From positions 365,192-429,191 of the forward strand of contig CAUYUJ010014191.1 in the NCBI GenBank assembly GCA_963575745.1: a stretch of 64,000 nt of DNA, given 5' to 3'. Position 1 is the first letter of the stretch; every line of letters begins with the position of its first letter. A program made the translations under genes and the position numbers. Positions 1-11,128 of this stretch are shown here, piece after piece. The notes under the pieces were generated by a model. It was not told where the DNA came from and ran no database searches. It was given only the letters and a program-made list of their open reading frames with translations. The DNA comes from Prorocentrum cordatum (lineage: Eukaryota > Sar > Dinophyceae > Prorocentrales > Prorocentraceae).

Positions 1-290
1 GCGATTTGGGCCGTCTCGCAGCTCGAGCTTGAATTCCAAATCAGTTCGGGCAGGTCCCGTGGCGCATCCCTCTGGCACATCGCGCGGCGCGCTGGCACGT
101 TCATTGGCACGTTAGGTGGCGCGTCCACTGGCACGCCACTGTGCGGCGCGGCACAGCGCATAGCAGCAAAACACAGCCCTTGGCACAGTGTCATCACCAT
201 TGATATTCCAGTGGCTTACGCCATTCCGCCGACCCCCATAAAGAGTGAGTGTTTGAGAGGATCGTGGAAGTGTTATATATAGTGTGTCAG
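1..290. other. Non-coding start of window, degenerate TGGCACG repeats
   Basis: No gene is visible. Between about 57 and 135 the motif TGGCACG/TGGCGCG recurs at short irregular spacing, a degenerate short repeat. The remainder has no recognisable signal. Confidence 0.4.
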
Positions 291-294
291 GAGC

Positions 295-710
295 CTCCTG
301 GATGAATCTGACTGTCTCTTGGGATGCCTCTCTGGGGCCTCGTGGAGAACTCTTGGGGGCATGTGGGAGGCTTTTTGGCGCCTCGTGGAGGCCTCTGGGA
401 GGCTTCTAGGGGGCGTCTTGGAGGCCCCTTGGGGCCTGTTGGAGGGCCCTCGGGGGCTTCTGGGGGGCTCGAGGGGCGATCTCGGTGGGAAAGGCTCGAA
501 ATGTCAGTTCGTATTTCCCCCTTGGGCATTCTTGGAGCCCTCCTAGGGCCCTCCAGGGGCTGTATTGGGTTGTCTTGGGGGGCCCCTGGGGCTGTCTTTA
601 GGCCCTCTTGGGCCGTCTTGGGGGCATCATGGGCCGTCTTGGCACGATCTTGGAGGCCACTTGGGCCGTCGTGTTCGCTGTCAAAACGAAAAATGCACAT
701 GAGCTGAAGT
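295..710. repeat. Degenerate G-rich repeat (CTTGGGGCCCTC type)
   Basis: The tract is built from imperfect ~20-25-bp units around TCTTGGGGCCCTC and GGGCCGTCTTGGGG. The same family recurs at 16570-16800 and a looser relative at 22700-22930. Open frames here read as Gly/Trp/Pro-rich repeats on both strands, which is what the repeat itself would produce, so I call no gene. Confidence 0.6.
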
Positions 711-1027
711 CATACGTTTCCCAATAGGAATGGGATGATTTTGGCCTCTTGGGGCCCTCTCGACGATCCTCTAGAGGCGCTTTTGAGCTGTCTTGGGGGC
801 GTCGTGGGCAATTTTGAAGCCATCTCCGTCGTGGGCCGGGGGTATGTTGACGAACTCGTTCCCCCCCCATCCTAGAATGGCGTTTTTGGACCCCAGGGGA
901 GGGGAAAGGGGGAGGGGGAGGGGGACATCCAAATGTCTCACACGCCTTTTCACCCCCGGCAAGCGGGGGCTGGCGGATCTTCAGCACTGCCATTGTCCAT
1001 CACCCAATCGAGGTGCTGGGAAACATT

Positions 1028-1655
1028 TCCATGCCTCGCAGTTCTAAATCCCTTTCCGGTTTCGTGTGTCGATCATTTCCGTTTCCGTGCCGATCTAGGT
1101 GACGGAAATGGCCAGGTAAAAGTGATCACGTTCTGGGTTGGGCGAACAATCTTCCAGGGTGGGTCGGGGAGGAGCGGCGAAAAAGCAGGTCTAACCGCCC
1201 TTTAGGTGCCCAAGTTGGCAGCCTCACCCCGCAAAGGGCGCGGACCCAAGGTTCTCTTTTAGTTGTGCCCCCGCGAAAAGTTTGCGAGAGTCCAGACTTC
1301 CCGCGAAAAAATCGCGAGGGTCCAGACCTCCCGCGAAGAATGCGCGAGAGCCCCGGCCTCCCGCGAACGATCCAGAAGAATCCTCCCCAATGTGTAATTT
1401 CCTTGTCTTCCTGCACGTCCACTTCGGCACCGCCTGATCCCTGGGCTTCGCCCTCGCCCGGCCGCGTGAGGCCCCGCCTTCTTCCGCCCTTTCTCTGCTA
1501 ATTAAAGCTGTGCGCGTCCCGCTTAGCTTTCAGCGGAAGAGGTTCGCTCTCGCCCTGCAGATCAAAAAAGTAATTTCCTTGTCCTTGTAGGCACACCCCT
1601 GACCACGTCTCCGTGCCTCGCAGTTCAAAGCCCCTTTCCGGGTTCGTTGGTCGAT
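1028..1655. repeat. Imperfect ~45-bp direct repeat flanking a spacer
   Basis: Positions 1028-1072 and 1611-1655 share a block containing TGCCTCGCAGTTC, CCCTTTCCGG and TCGATCAT. The ~540 bp between carries the 30-bp tandem repeat listed separately. It may be the trace of an insertion or a segmental duplication; no coding signal goes with it. Confidence 0.45.
1265..1376. repeat. 30-bp tandem repeat with small hairpins
   Basis: About four units of the pattern CCCGCGAA...GCGAGAGTCCAGACCT follow one another with a 30-bp period. Each unit can fold on its own; for example CGCGA and TCGCG enclose an A-run near 1304. The 10-codon period creates short artificial open frames on both strands. Confidence 0.55.
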
Positions 1656-1956
1656 CATGTTCCACGGCTCGCCGCGCCCCGCAAAGCTTCGCCGACCGAT
1701 CCCGGAGGCTCCCGCAGAGTCCCCTGGAGGCCCTGCGATCGGGGGCGGCAGAGAGGGGGTTGATGATTATCGGGGGTGGACAGAACCCCCAACAGTGACA
1801 CGTCGATTAGTGAATTGTCCTTTTTCGGTTCCCGAGAGGGCGCCGCGGCCGTTATTTTCCAGGCTCGCGCCCGCCAGGTTTGGGCCTCAGGTCGTTTTCA
1901 CTAAACCACGTTTTACTAAGGGGAGGTCTGTCCATCCCCGAGATTAGGGGGGGGAT

Positions 1957-1976
1957 ATCATGGCGCGGGCCATGAT
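1957..1976. repeat. Perfect 8-bp inverted repeat
   Basis: ATCATGGC and GCCATGAT flank a 4-base GCGG loop. It is an isolated hairpin in otherwise unremarkable sequence and I assign no function. Confidence 0.5.
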
Positions 1977-2499
1977 CTCTCCCCAGATTTCATGGCGCCT
2001 CTTCTTCTTTTATTACGTCCTTGGCCCCCCCTTGGGCCGCGCACATGCGGCCGGCCATGATTTGCACCCCCCCCCTCTTGGACGCCCCCCTCTTGGCCGC
2101 CCCAGATGGGAGGCCTCCAACCCAGAGAGGGTCATCAGAGAGGTCCGACCGCCTATGCGGGGCCCCAAAATATACACCACCACCAGGCGGCCATAGGAAA
2201 GGAACAAATCATGCGCGAGATTTGACGCACCCTGCAAACCACCGCCGAAACAGTCATCTAATCAGCCCCCATGACAGGAAGCCAGCCCGCGGTGGTGATG
2301 TATATGCGTGGGCCCCGATATCCTCGATCCGTCCTCCCTCTGGGAGTCCGCCCCATTCTCGCCTCGCCCGCCCGCTCTGCTTCAAGCGCCGCCGCGAGCC
2401 GGGGCCAGCTCAGGGCAGCGCCGCCTCGGCATCTTACCAAACGTAGGAATCGCGGCCTCTTCAGGGTACTGCCTTGCTCTCTCACTTTTTCTGTCTGGG

Positions 2500-2610
2500 A
2501 GGAGGATGGAGGGAGGGATGGAGGGAGGATGTGGGAGGATGCGAGGGAGGGAGGAAGAGGAGGAGGAAGACAGACAGACATGGGACGAGGAGGAGGAGGA
2601 AATGGAAGGC
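2500..2610. repeat. GGAGG/GAGGA purine microsatellite
   Basis: A purine-rich tract of GGAGG and GAGGAGGA units. It makes the surrounding frames open (poly-Glu/Gly-Arg) and is not evidence of coding. Confidence 0.6.
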
Positions 2611-2769
2611 GTGAGCAGGCGGGCTCGGAGTTCTCACCACAGGATGACCAGCTTGAGCCACGTGCGCTGCATCCAAAGGATGGCCTAGGGCGCATCGTCT
2701 TCCGTATCCCTCTTCGCCCTACTGCCGCCCCAAGAACCACCCTCGCGATTTCGAACATCTTAGCGGTTG

Positions 2770-4456
2770 GGACGCCCTGTCCAGACATCGCCTATCCGGA
2801 GGCCCTGGGCGTCTCCCCTCCCAAGGGCGACCTGGCTCATGGAGGACATGGCGATCGGCTGCGTGCGCTCGTGGGCTCACCTGCGGCGGCACAGCCACTC
2901 AGCCTCAGGAGCGCCAGCAAGAAGATCATCTCTGCGGCGGCTAGCGTCTCCCTGCGGGCAGCGATCGAGCAGCGCGCTGAGCAGGCGCAGCGCGGCTTCG
3001 CACCGGGCCGGCAGCTGGTCGACAACATCGCCAGCCTGGACAGCGAGGTCCGGTTGCTCTGCCTCGAGGCGGCCAGGGGGCCACATCGGGTGATGAGATC
3101 TCCCGCGCCTTCGGAGACTCCTGAAACGGATTTCCTGCCCATGCAGCTCGCGTGCGACTACGCACAGGCCTTCGCCTCCGTCTCGCACTCGCGGCCGTTC
3201 ACCGCCCTGCTGAGCTGGGGGGCCCCGCAGGGGCTGACGCTCTGCTGCGGATGCGCTACTTCGCCACGGAGGTGCTGTCGACGGCGGCCGGGCGCAGGCA
3301 GATGTTCACATTCGGGAAGGGCACGTTGCAGGGCGATCCGTCTTCGGGCTCCGTCTTCATCTTGGTCATCGATTTCTTCATTGTGGACTTGCGCCGCCAC
3401 CTCGTGGAGAGAGGGGGGGGTCCCACCATTGGTGCGTCGCCGATGCCGGCGCCGCCGCGCGGGGGCCCGCTGGGCTGAGGGTCTTGGGTCGCGTCTTTCG
3501 CGCTTGTCAGACGTTAGCGAAGCTCCGCCTCAATGCAGCCGAATGCCAGCTCGTGTCGCTGTGGGCGCCGCCGTCAGCCGAAGCCTTCGCTTTCGCTGCG
3601 CTTGACTCGGAGGCTGCTGCGCCGGGCTGGAGCAGTTTCATGGCCAAGGGCGAGCTGGAGGCGCTGGGCTTCTTGCTGGGCCCGAATGTCTCGGAGGCGG
3701 AAGTCTGGACACCACGCGCGGCGACGCGGCGACGGGGCGTTCGCCGCCTGGCGGGCCCCCCCCTGGACGCGAGGACCCTGGGCACCCTCTGCCGCGATCA
3801 GGCCTTCAGCAAGATGACGTATACAGCCCAGATTGATGTCGTGGCCCAGAGGCGCGGAGAACGAGCGCGAGCGGTGCCTCCCCGTTTCGCTCTTCAGGGC
3901 CTCGGCCTCGTGGCTCACCCGAACTGCTTGGGCCAACGTGGGCAAGTGGGGAGGTACCAAGGTCGCCCCGATGGAATTCGCGGCTCGCGCCGCTTCGGCG
4001 CGCGCGGCGACGAAGACGTCTTCTTCCTGGCGCTGCTGGGCGCCGCTGCTGCTCGACGGCACCGCGGACAGCTTGGCAGCCACTGAGCGAGGCGCTGCCC
4101 AGGATGAGCGGCGCGGAGCGCCGATGTGGTGGGCCGGGCCGCCCGCGGCCCTTCTCCGCGCTTCGGCCGTTGCTGAAGCTGCCCGGCTGGTGCAAGCCAC
4201 AGAGCCTCTTCGCTTCGTGGCGTCGTTCACTTTCTCCTTCTCGGGGCCCGCTCGTCGCTTCTCGGGTGCGAAAGTCGTGCCCAATCACCCCCGAACGTCT
4301 CTCCACCTCCTCATGGGGCTACACTTGCGCAGTGCTCGAGCGCGCGCCGCCGTCGCGGCGCGCTGCAGTCGCGCGGGCCCAGCGCCCGCGTTAGGACTGG
4401 GCTGTCTCTTTGATGCACGGGCGCAGGATGTCGTGGGGCCTCTCAACAATCGCTGA
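2770..4456 (+). pseudogene. Decayed LINE-type (non-LTR) reverse transcriptase
   Basis: Blocks of a non-LTR retrotransposon reverse transcriptase appear in order but in different frames. They are PLSLRSASKKI and RGFAPGRQLVDNI at about 2895-3035, CDYAQAFASVSH at about 3153-3188 (which would hold the first catalytic Asp), GTLQGDPSSGSVFILVIDFF at about 3323-3382, and LEALGFLLGPN followed by FSKMTYTAQIDV at about 3656-3840. A further Trp/Ala-rich stretch runs to about 4456. The R-GF-PGRQ...NI and QGDP...S blocks are hallmarks of LINE RTs. At least three frame changes and the absence of an endonuclease domain or 3' tail show a dead fragment. Family assignment is fairly secure; boundaries are approximate. 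Confidence 0.65.
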
Positions 4457-5115
4457 AGAAAGCGCGCAATTCGGGGTCGCGGGCGCGCGGCGGCGAACGG
4501 ATTGCGGCTCGCCTTCCACTTCTGAAGCCGGGCGCGCATCTGCGAGGGGAACGCGCTGCGCAAGTGCTGGCGCGCCATCGAACGCGCTAGTTCGCGCGGG
4601 CCTCGCGTCTGTCTGCGGCGGCTGACCCCCTGCCCCGGAGTCGCCGCGGCGACGCGAGGGGCGAGCATCATGCTTTCATGCCTCGCTGCGACGCCGCCCG
4701 CCGGGGCCCGCGCGTCCGCCGCCGCCGCCCAGTAGTCTCGGCCCCGGGTTCAGTCGCGCAGCGCTGCTCCGCTCGCGCTCGATTGTCTGGCACTCTTGCT
4801 TTGGCGCCGCGCTGTTCCATTCAGGACTGAGCAATGCGCTGGCGGGAGATCATTGCGTTGGTCAGCGTCTCTCCGCGCCCGACAAGCAAATGGCGCGCGT
4901 GGAACTCGATGGCGACCCTTTACACGCAGAGCTCCGCGCCGATAATCGCTCGCTGAGCGCGTGCGCTCGCTTGTTCGATGACGCGCCGCGCTTTGATGTT
5001 CTGCCCGCCCGACGCGACCTGCCCATCGGGGCCCGCCCGCCCCGCCCTGCCAGCCCGGCCCGACCCGGCCGTTTCGGCGTGCGCGTGCCAATTCGACGAC
5101 GCATTCTTCTTGGGG
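4441..5115. repeat. GC-rich dispersed repeat, copy A (long form)
   Basis: This matches 7777-8270 over a long span, including CCGCCCAGTAGTCTC at 4725 versus 8077 and TTTGATGGCGACCC-like sequence near 4905 versus 8180. It also matches 8320-8830 and 9005-9470 at its two ends; the right end reads TTCGACGACGCA. The open frames within it are Arg/Ala-rich and fit a repeat, not a gene. Confidence 0.6.
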
Positions 5116-5700
5116 ATTATTATTACATTGTTGTAGGACTCCTTGGGATCCCTTTGGGATATTCGAGGTTTCCTTCGGATTCCTGCATTCTCAGGGCCCT
5201 GATCGGACGGCTCCGGATTCCGACTGAATTCTGATAGTTCGGATTCTGTCGGGGTTTTTAGGGGGACCCCTCGGGATTCCTATAGCAGTCCATTAGGTTT
5301 CTTCAGGATTCTCCAGGATTGCCCATGGATTCTTGTGGGAATCCTTCGGGCGCCTTAGGATCCCGCCACGATCCCTAGAAGATTCTTGTAGGATGGACTC
5401 GTTCGGGTTTTTGTTGGGGCTCCTTCGGATTCCCAGAGCATTCCTAACGGTTTCTCTAGGATGCCTAAAGGATGCCCATGAGATTCCTTCGGATACACGA
5501 GGATCGCGCTGCGATCGCTCTAGGATTCCAATCGGACGCCGTTGCGTTCCCAGAGTGGTTTGGCATGAATCAAAGAACCCTGATGATTGTGTAAAGGATT
5601 CCGTGAGATATCCTGCAGAATCCCACGTGGCCCCCCGCGGGTGCCAAAAGGATCCCCGTAAGATTCTCGCAGGATTCCATAGAGTCGCAGGTGGTTTGGC
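5115..5700. repeat. Degenerate GGATTCC-rich repeat
   Basis: GGATTCC, GGATCC and TTCCTTCGGATT recur every 15-40 bp through the tract. A shorter stretch of the same kind follows copy C at 8810-9000. Both open frames through it (Arg/Pro/Ser-rich) have a repeat-derived composition. Confidence 0.55.
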
Positions 5701-5709
5701 CGCGCCGAG

Positions 5710-6160
5710 AGGGAACAAATATAGAGGACACGGCGCGTCCACTGGTTTTTTTTTCCGCGATTGGCGAGACCCCGCCAAGTTGGTTTTGCGGAGCGCTTCC
5801 GTTCTGAAGAATTGGAAAACGGCCCCTTACGAATTAAAACACAACGAAGAAACAAGTGGAACATGGAACGGGTTATTTTCATGTCCTTTTTTGTCGCTGC
5901 CCCGGGCTTTCGCATTCTGCTGCTTGATCCCAGCGCGGCGGCCGCGATGGAAGTTCTTCCAGGTCATGTTATCCCCGCGCGCGTTTTCTGCGAGCGTTCG
6001 TTGGCTTTCAACTAGATGGCCTTTGGGCGGGGCGGGCCCGACGCGCGCGCGGCGCGCGTTCCCGTGTGCGCCCTCCTTCCAGCATTCTCTTCAGGGGGTT
6101 CCCTGTCGCGGCGCTATTCCGCTCGCGCTCGAATGCGTGGTTCTCTGCGTTGGAGGCCAT
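5710..6160. other. Intergenic, no feature recognised
   Basis: I see neither a convincing coding region nor a repeat here. An open frame on the + strand lacks any recognisable motif. Confidence 0.35.
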
Positions 6161-6164
6161 TTCC

Positions 6165-6840
6165 TTATTGCTTGGGGCATGACGGGCGTCATGGCCCCCG
6201 CTCCCCCCCCCTTATGACGCAACGCTCCCCCCCCCAGTGCGCTCTGGGCTCTGCCGCCGTGCACACCGGGATCCGCGTAGGTGTTCGCGTAAGAATCCGC
6301 ATAGGAGTCTGGTCCGCAGTCGCCGTCGTCGTCGTTATCACTCGTAGCTCGTCGCTCATCGTCGTCGTGCGCGCGGATGCGGCTGGAGCCTGTTATTTGT
6401 TTTGGCCGATCGCGGCAATCATCTGCGGGGGTGTGGAGGGGGTCGATGACATGATGTTTCGCGCTGGCGGTTTCTGGGGATGCTTAGGAAAGACGGAGGA
6501 CGGGTAGCACCAGCATGTAGGTGGCGATCTGCACCACAACGCCTGTGTACACCACAGTGCCTGCGTGCACCACAGCGCCAGTGTACACCACGCCACCTAC
6601 GTACACCACGGCAGCCGCGTGCAACACAGCGTCAGTTTGTGCCACCGTGCTCGCGGACACAACAGCTATTGTGTACACCGCAGCGCCTGCGTACACCACA
6701 TCAGCCGTGTGCAGCACAGCACCAGTGTACACCATAATGCCCGCGTGCATTGCAGTGCCTGTGTACACCACGGTGCCTGTGTGCACCACAACAACCGTGT
6801 GCAACACAACGCCACACTTGCATATCGAATGTTAGCAGGA
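6165..6840 (+). repeat. 18-bp minisatellite element, copy 1
   Basis: The left part (GACGGGCGTCATGG... then a GTCGTCGTCG stretch) and the block GCATGTAGGTGGCGATCTG at 6512 also occur in copies 2 and 3. The body from 6535 to 6825 is about 16 units of an 18-bp minisatellite of the form TACACCACAGTGCCTGTG. In one frame it reads as six-residue repeats such as YTTVPA and CTTAPV, so the Thr/Pro-rich open frame is a product of the repeat. Copy 2 lies just downstream in inverted orientation. Confidence 0.7.
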
Positions 6841-6989
6841 ATCCGTATGACGAAATGGAGCGCTTGTGGATTCCACAAAAAAATACAATGGAATCGTTAT
6901 GGACAAAGGAGCGCCGCTGGAATCGACCAGTTGTCCCGAGTCCGCCCGCATCACCCTAACTTACCCCATCTGCGTCCAGGAGGCTCCAG

Positions 6990-7710
6990 CGGAATTGGCC
7001 GTGCGGGAACCAAGTGGACCGATTCGGTAGACCATTATGCGGTGCACTGCGCGCTGAATTGCGCACGTGCGCTGTAACAGGCGGTAAGGAGGAGCAGGAA
7101 AAGGAGGAGGAGGAGGAGGAGGAGGAAAAGGGGAGGAGGAAGAGGAGGAGGAGGAGGGTGAGGAAGAGGAGGAGGAGGTGTATATGGAGGTGGAGGCGGA
7201 GGAGGAGGGAAGAGGGAAGAACGTCGCATTCGATTATCAGCACTGTTTTGCACGCAGGCAGCGTTGCACGCGGATGCTGTGGTGTAGACAGGCGGCGTGG
7301 TGTGCACAGGCGCTGCGGTGCACGCAAGCACTGTGGTGTACACAGGCGCTCTGTTGCACATGGTTGCTGCGGTGTACACATGTACACCGGCGCTGTAGTG
7401 TACGCAAGCACTGTGGTGTACACAGGCGTTGCGTGGCACACGGTTCTTGCGGTATACGCAAGAATTGTGGTGTTCGCGCGCGTTGTGGTGCACGCGAGCG
7501 ATGTGTACAAAGGCGCAGTCGGGCAGATCGCCACCTACATTTTGCTCGCGTCGTCCTCGTCGTCGTCGTCGTTCGTCGCTCGTCGCTCGTCGCTCGTCGC
7601 TCGTCGCGTCGTGCGCGCGGGCGCGGCTGTGGTGCTGGAGCCACATGGCGGGGGGGAGCGTTACGTCATACCCCCCCCATTACGCCCGTCATCGCCGAGC
7701 ATAAAGAAAC
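6990..7710 (-). repeat. 18-bp minisatellite element, copy 2 (inverted)
   Basis: Read on the - strand this carries the same blocks in the same order as copy 3 at 28510-29310. These are CTTTATGCTCGGCGATGACGG, a (CGA)n run, ATGTAGGTGGCGATCTGCC, an 18-bp minisatellite at 7255-7520, GATAATCGAATGCGACG, a purine/pyrimidine run, and finally AATCGGTCCACTTGGTTCCC. With copy 1 it forms an inverted pair separated by about 150 bp. The 80-bp GAGGAG tract at 7084-7200 is part of the element. Confidence 0.7.
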
Positions 7711-7776
7711 GCTTTCTTGACGCAGCACGGGTCTATGGCGACTGAGCGATGCAATGGCGGGGTTTTATTTCGTCTC

Positions 7777-8270
7777 TGAGCAATCGCTAAAGCGCGCAAC
7801 TCGGTCGCAGGCGCGCGGCAGCAAACATACCTTGGCCCGCCTTCCACGTCTGACGCCGGGTGCGCATCTGCGAGAACGCACGCTACGCAAGTGCTGGCGT
7901 GCCTTCGCGACCGGCGATGGCAGCGCAAGTACTTCGCGGGGCACCAAAGGGCCGCGTCAGCCTGGAGCCGCCGGCCCCCGGCCCCGAAGTCGCCACGGCG
8001 ACGCTCGGGGCGAACGTCGCGCTTTCGCGTCTCGCCGCGACGCCGCCCGCCAGGGTCCGCGCGCTCGCGGCCGCCGCCCAGTAGTCTCAGCAAGGGGGGA
8101 GTTCAATGCCTCGCGGTGTCTGACAAGCGAATGCATGCTGTTCGGGGTCATACCGACCTCCGTCGGAGCGCGCGCGGCATTTGATGGCGACCCTCATCGC
8201 GCTGAGCTCCGCAGCGCGCGCGCTCGCGTGCGAGGGCCCGCCGCCGCGACTGGGGGGCCGCTCTCCGCGC
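7777..8270. repeat. GC-rich dispersed repeat, copy B (long form)
   Basis: This is the closest relative of 4441-5115. It shares the start (CAATCGCT...AAGCGCGCAA), the CCCCGAAGTCGCC...GCGACG core and the GATGGCGACCCT block. It is followed almost directly by copy C. Confidence 0.6.
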
Positions 8271-8319
8271 CCCAGGTGAAACGCGCGGCCCGCCATGCGG
8301 CGCCACGATTGTCCACCTG

Positions 8320-8830
8320 GGCGCGTCGACGCAGCGGGCGCGGCGCGGCGCTGGGCGCGGGCGGCAAACGCTAGCAGCGGGCGCCATCGAGGATGGCCGC
8401 TATATAAGCGACGCGCGTGCAAGGCCAGCGTCGCTAAAGGAAGCTACGAAGCTTTCACTTCGGGGCCGCAGGCTCGCTGCAGCGAACATATTCGGGCTCG
8501 CCGTCCGCGTCTGAAGCCGAGCGCGCGTCTGCGCGGGCGCGCGCTGCGCGAGTGCCGGAGCGCCTTCGCGACTGGCGATTGCAGCGCGCGCGCTTTGCGC
8601 GGCTGCCGCCCGCTCGACCCGCGCCGCCCGCCCGACCCCGCCCGCGCGTCAGGGCGCGCGCGCTCGTTCGACGACGCGCCATGCTTTTACGTTTCGCCCG
8701 CGCGACGCGCGATCCGACTCTTAGGGCCCGTCCGCCCCGCCCCGCCCGCCCGCCCCGACCCGCCCGTTCAGGTGCGCGCGCGTCACTTCGACGACGCAGT
8801 CTTCTCCAGGGTTCCTATGGAATCATTGTG
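8320..8830. repeat. GC-rich dispersed repeat, copy C (core-deleted form)
   Basis: It shares with copy D the 5' blocks GGCAAACGCTAGCAGCGGGC and GGATGGCCGCTA, then TTCACTTCGGGGCCGCAGGC, CGTCTGAAGCCGAGCGCG and the 3' end CACTTCGACGACGCAGTC. It lacks the central block carried by copies A and B. A possible TATATAAG box at 8401 is not tied to any gene I can see. Confidence 0.6.
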
Positions 8831-9004
8831 GGATTCCGCGGGCTCCCTTAAGAATCCACCAGGTTCCCCTCGCTGTCTGACAGGATTCTCAGGATTCCGA
8901 TTGGATGTTTAGGATTCCTTTTCGGTTCGAATTGTTGGGATTCTTCCAGGGTCTTAGAGGCTCCGCGGGATTCCTACAACATTCCCATAGGTTTGATGCG
9001 TCAG

Positions 9005-9470
9005 CGCAGCTGGCGCCGCGAAGCGCGACGCGGCGCGGGACGCTGGCGGCAAACGCTAGCAGCGGGCGCCATCGAGGATGGCCGCTAGACGGAAGACGCG
9101 AGCGCAAGGCTGGCGTCGCTGCAGGATGCGTTCACTTCGGGGCCGCAGGCTCGCTTCAGCGAACATATTCGGGCTCGCCTTCCGCGTCTGAAGCCGAGCG
9201 CGCGTCTGCGCGGGGGCGCGCTGCGCGAGTGCCGCCGCGCCTTCGCGACTGGCGATTGCAGCGCGCGTGCTTTGCGCGGCCGCCGCCCGCTCGACCCGCG
9301 CCGCCCGCCCGACCCCGCCCGCGCGTTGGCGCGCGCGCTAGTTCGACGATGCGCCATGCTTTTACGTTTCGCCCGCGCGACGCGCGATCCGACTCACGGC
9401 CATTGCGACCCGCCCGTTCGGGTGCGCGCGCGTCACTTCGACGACGCAGTCTTCTCTAGGGTTCTTATTG
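9005..9470. repeat. GC-rich dispersed repeat, copy D (core-deleted form)
   Basis: It is collinear with copy C over nearly its whole length and ends in the same CACTTCGACGACGCAGTCTT. It differs mainly by small indels, for example at the start of the (CGCCCG) stretch. Confidence 0.6.
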
Positions 9471-9547
9471 ATTGGGAACATGACAGATCGCCATCTCGCG
9501 GCCCTCCGCAGATCGTTTCGCACAAAGTTGCCCCGAGTGCCCCCTTG

Positions 9548-9619
9548 AATCGACGACGACGACGAAGACGACGACGACGACGACGACGCCAGCGCGCCCC
9601 AATAGGCGACGACGACATT

Positions 9620-9656
<37 letters not shown>
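9548..9656. repeat. (CGA)n trinucleotide microsatellite
   Basis: Two runs of CGA/GAC triplets lie around 9548-9590 and 9605-9655, separated by a short unique linker. They give poly-Asp, poly-Arg or poly-Thr frames with no coding meaning. Confidence 0.8.
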
Positions 9657-9892
9657 CACACCCCAACAGGCTCCCCCAAACGCCCCAAACCCATGCTCGC
9701 ATAAGGCCTTCTGGGAACTCGGCTCATACGGCCTCCGCCCCCCTACACAACCATTTTCCTCGAAGGCCTTTCGGAATGCAGATTGGCATGCGTGGACTGT
9801 GGTCAACTACTTCAGTGGAGCAGTGAATTCGTCAAGGCCTGGGGCCTGCTAGAACCTGAGCACGCGCGAAGCGCGCGCGATGGTTCTAGTAG

Positions 9893-9894
<2 letters not shown>

Positions 9895-9924
<30 letters not shown>

Positions 9925-9948
9925 GTGCGTGTGTGTGTGTATACACAT
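9895..9948. repeat. (TA)n(TG)n microsatellite
   Basis: A TA dinucleotide run of about 30 bp is followed directly by a TG run. It is the most AT-rich short segment in the first 10 kb. Confidence 0.85.
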
Positions 9949-10039
9949 TGAAGATGGTGCTGCTGTGCTCGTAGAGTTGGACTTTCCCCGATCTCACTCG
10001 GACCTGTTCGAACACTGGAGCCAGGCTTCATAACATTAA

Positions 10040-10672
10040 CAGACTAGATCCGGCTGGAGGGCCCCAAGAACAGAGGCTCCATTGGTTGGGGGTGCCGGGG
10101 CGTGGTGGGGGCGGGCTGGGGGGAGCATGGTGGGGGGTGTCGGTCGGTCTTTGGGCGAGAAATGGTGGGTGGGGGGTCCAACAACCAGAGGCTCCATGTG
10201 TTGGGGGTGCCGGGGCGTGGTGGAAGCGCGGTGGGGGGCATGGTGGGGGGCGTCGGTCGGTTGTAAGCGAGAAATACTGGGGTGGGGGGGGGTCCCAAGA
10301 ACAGAAGCTCCATGCGGGTTGGGGGTGCCGGGGCGTGGTGGGAGCGCGGTGGAGGGCATGGTGGGGGGTGTCGATCAGTTTTGAGCGAGAAATGCTGGGG
10401 CGGGGGGTCCCAAGAACAGAGGCTCCATTGGTTGGGGGTGCCGGGGCGTGGTGGAAGCGCGGGCTGGGGGGAGCATGGTGGGGGGCGTCGGTCGGTTTTA
10501 AGCAGTGGGGTGGGGGGTTTCAAAAACCTTGGCTCCATGGGTTGGGGGTATCGGAGCGTGGTGGGAGCGCGGTGGGAAGCATGGTGGAGGGTGTCGGTCG
10601 CTCTGGCCGAGAAATGGCGGGGTGGGGGATCCCAAGAACAGAGGCTCCATGGGGTGGGGGTGCCGGAGCGTG
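10040..10672. repeat. ~113-bp G-rich tandem array, cut by assembly gap
   Basis: About six units each contain AGAACAGAGGCTCCAT, GGTTGGGGGTGCCGG, a GCATGGTGGGGGG block and a GAGAAAT block. The start of the AGGCTCC motif falls near 10072, 10187, 10303, 10418, 10527 and 10639, so the period is about 113 bp. The array runs into the gap, so its true length is unknown. Confidence 0.8.
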
Positions 10673-10772
10673 NNNNNNNNNNNNNNNNNNNNNNNNNNNN
10701 NNNNNNNNNNNNNNNNNNNNNNNNNNNNNNNNNNNNNNNNNNNNNNNNNNNNNNNNNNNNNNNNNNNNNNNN
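10673..10772. other. Assembly gap (100 N)
   Basis: Exactly 100 unknown bases, a conventional placeholder of unknown true size. It lies between a tandem array and a GA microsatellite, both likely causes of assembly failure. Confidence 0.99.
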
Positions 10773-10822
<50 letters not shown>

Positions 10823-10856
10823 AGAGAGAGAGAGAGAGGAGAGAGAGAGGAGAGAG

Positions 10857-10912
<56 letters not shown>
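10773..10912. repeat. (GA)n microsatellite
   Basis: Nearly pure GA dinucleotides with occasional GGA interruptions, directly after the gap. Confidence 0.95.
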
Positions 10913-10913
<1 letters not shown>

Positions 10914-10919
10914 AGGAGA

Positions 10920-11096
10920 AGCCCATGCTCTGCTGCTGCTGCCAGCTGCTGCTATTGCTGCTGCTTTGCCTTTTCCAGCTTCTCCTGCTGCTGCTGTTGC
11001 TGCTGCCCCCTCCTCCTGAAAGCCGCTGCCCCTGCTGCTGCTGCTCGTGCTGCTGCTGCTCCTCCTCCGACTCCTCCTCCCGAGGATGCTCTTCGA

Positions 11097-11128
<32 letters not shown>

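Noticed and set aside
6480-7745. Thr/Pro/Tyr/Cys-rich repeat proteins on both strands (YTTVPA-type)
   Set aside because: They are translations of an 18-bp minisatellite; all frames stay open because 18 is a multiple of three. The unit flanks belong to a dispersed repeat element.
8401-8408. TATATAAG as a TATA-box promoter
   Set aside because: It lies inside a dispersed repeat copy with no gene downstream, and dinoflagellate promoters are not known to rely on a canonical TATA box.
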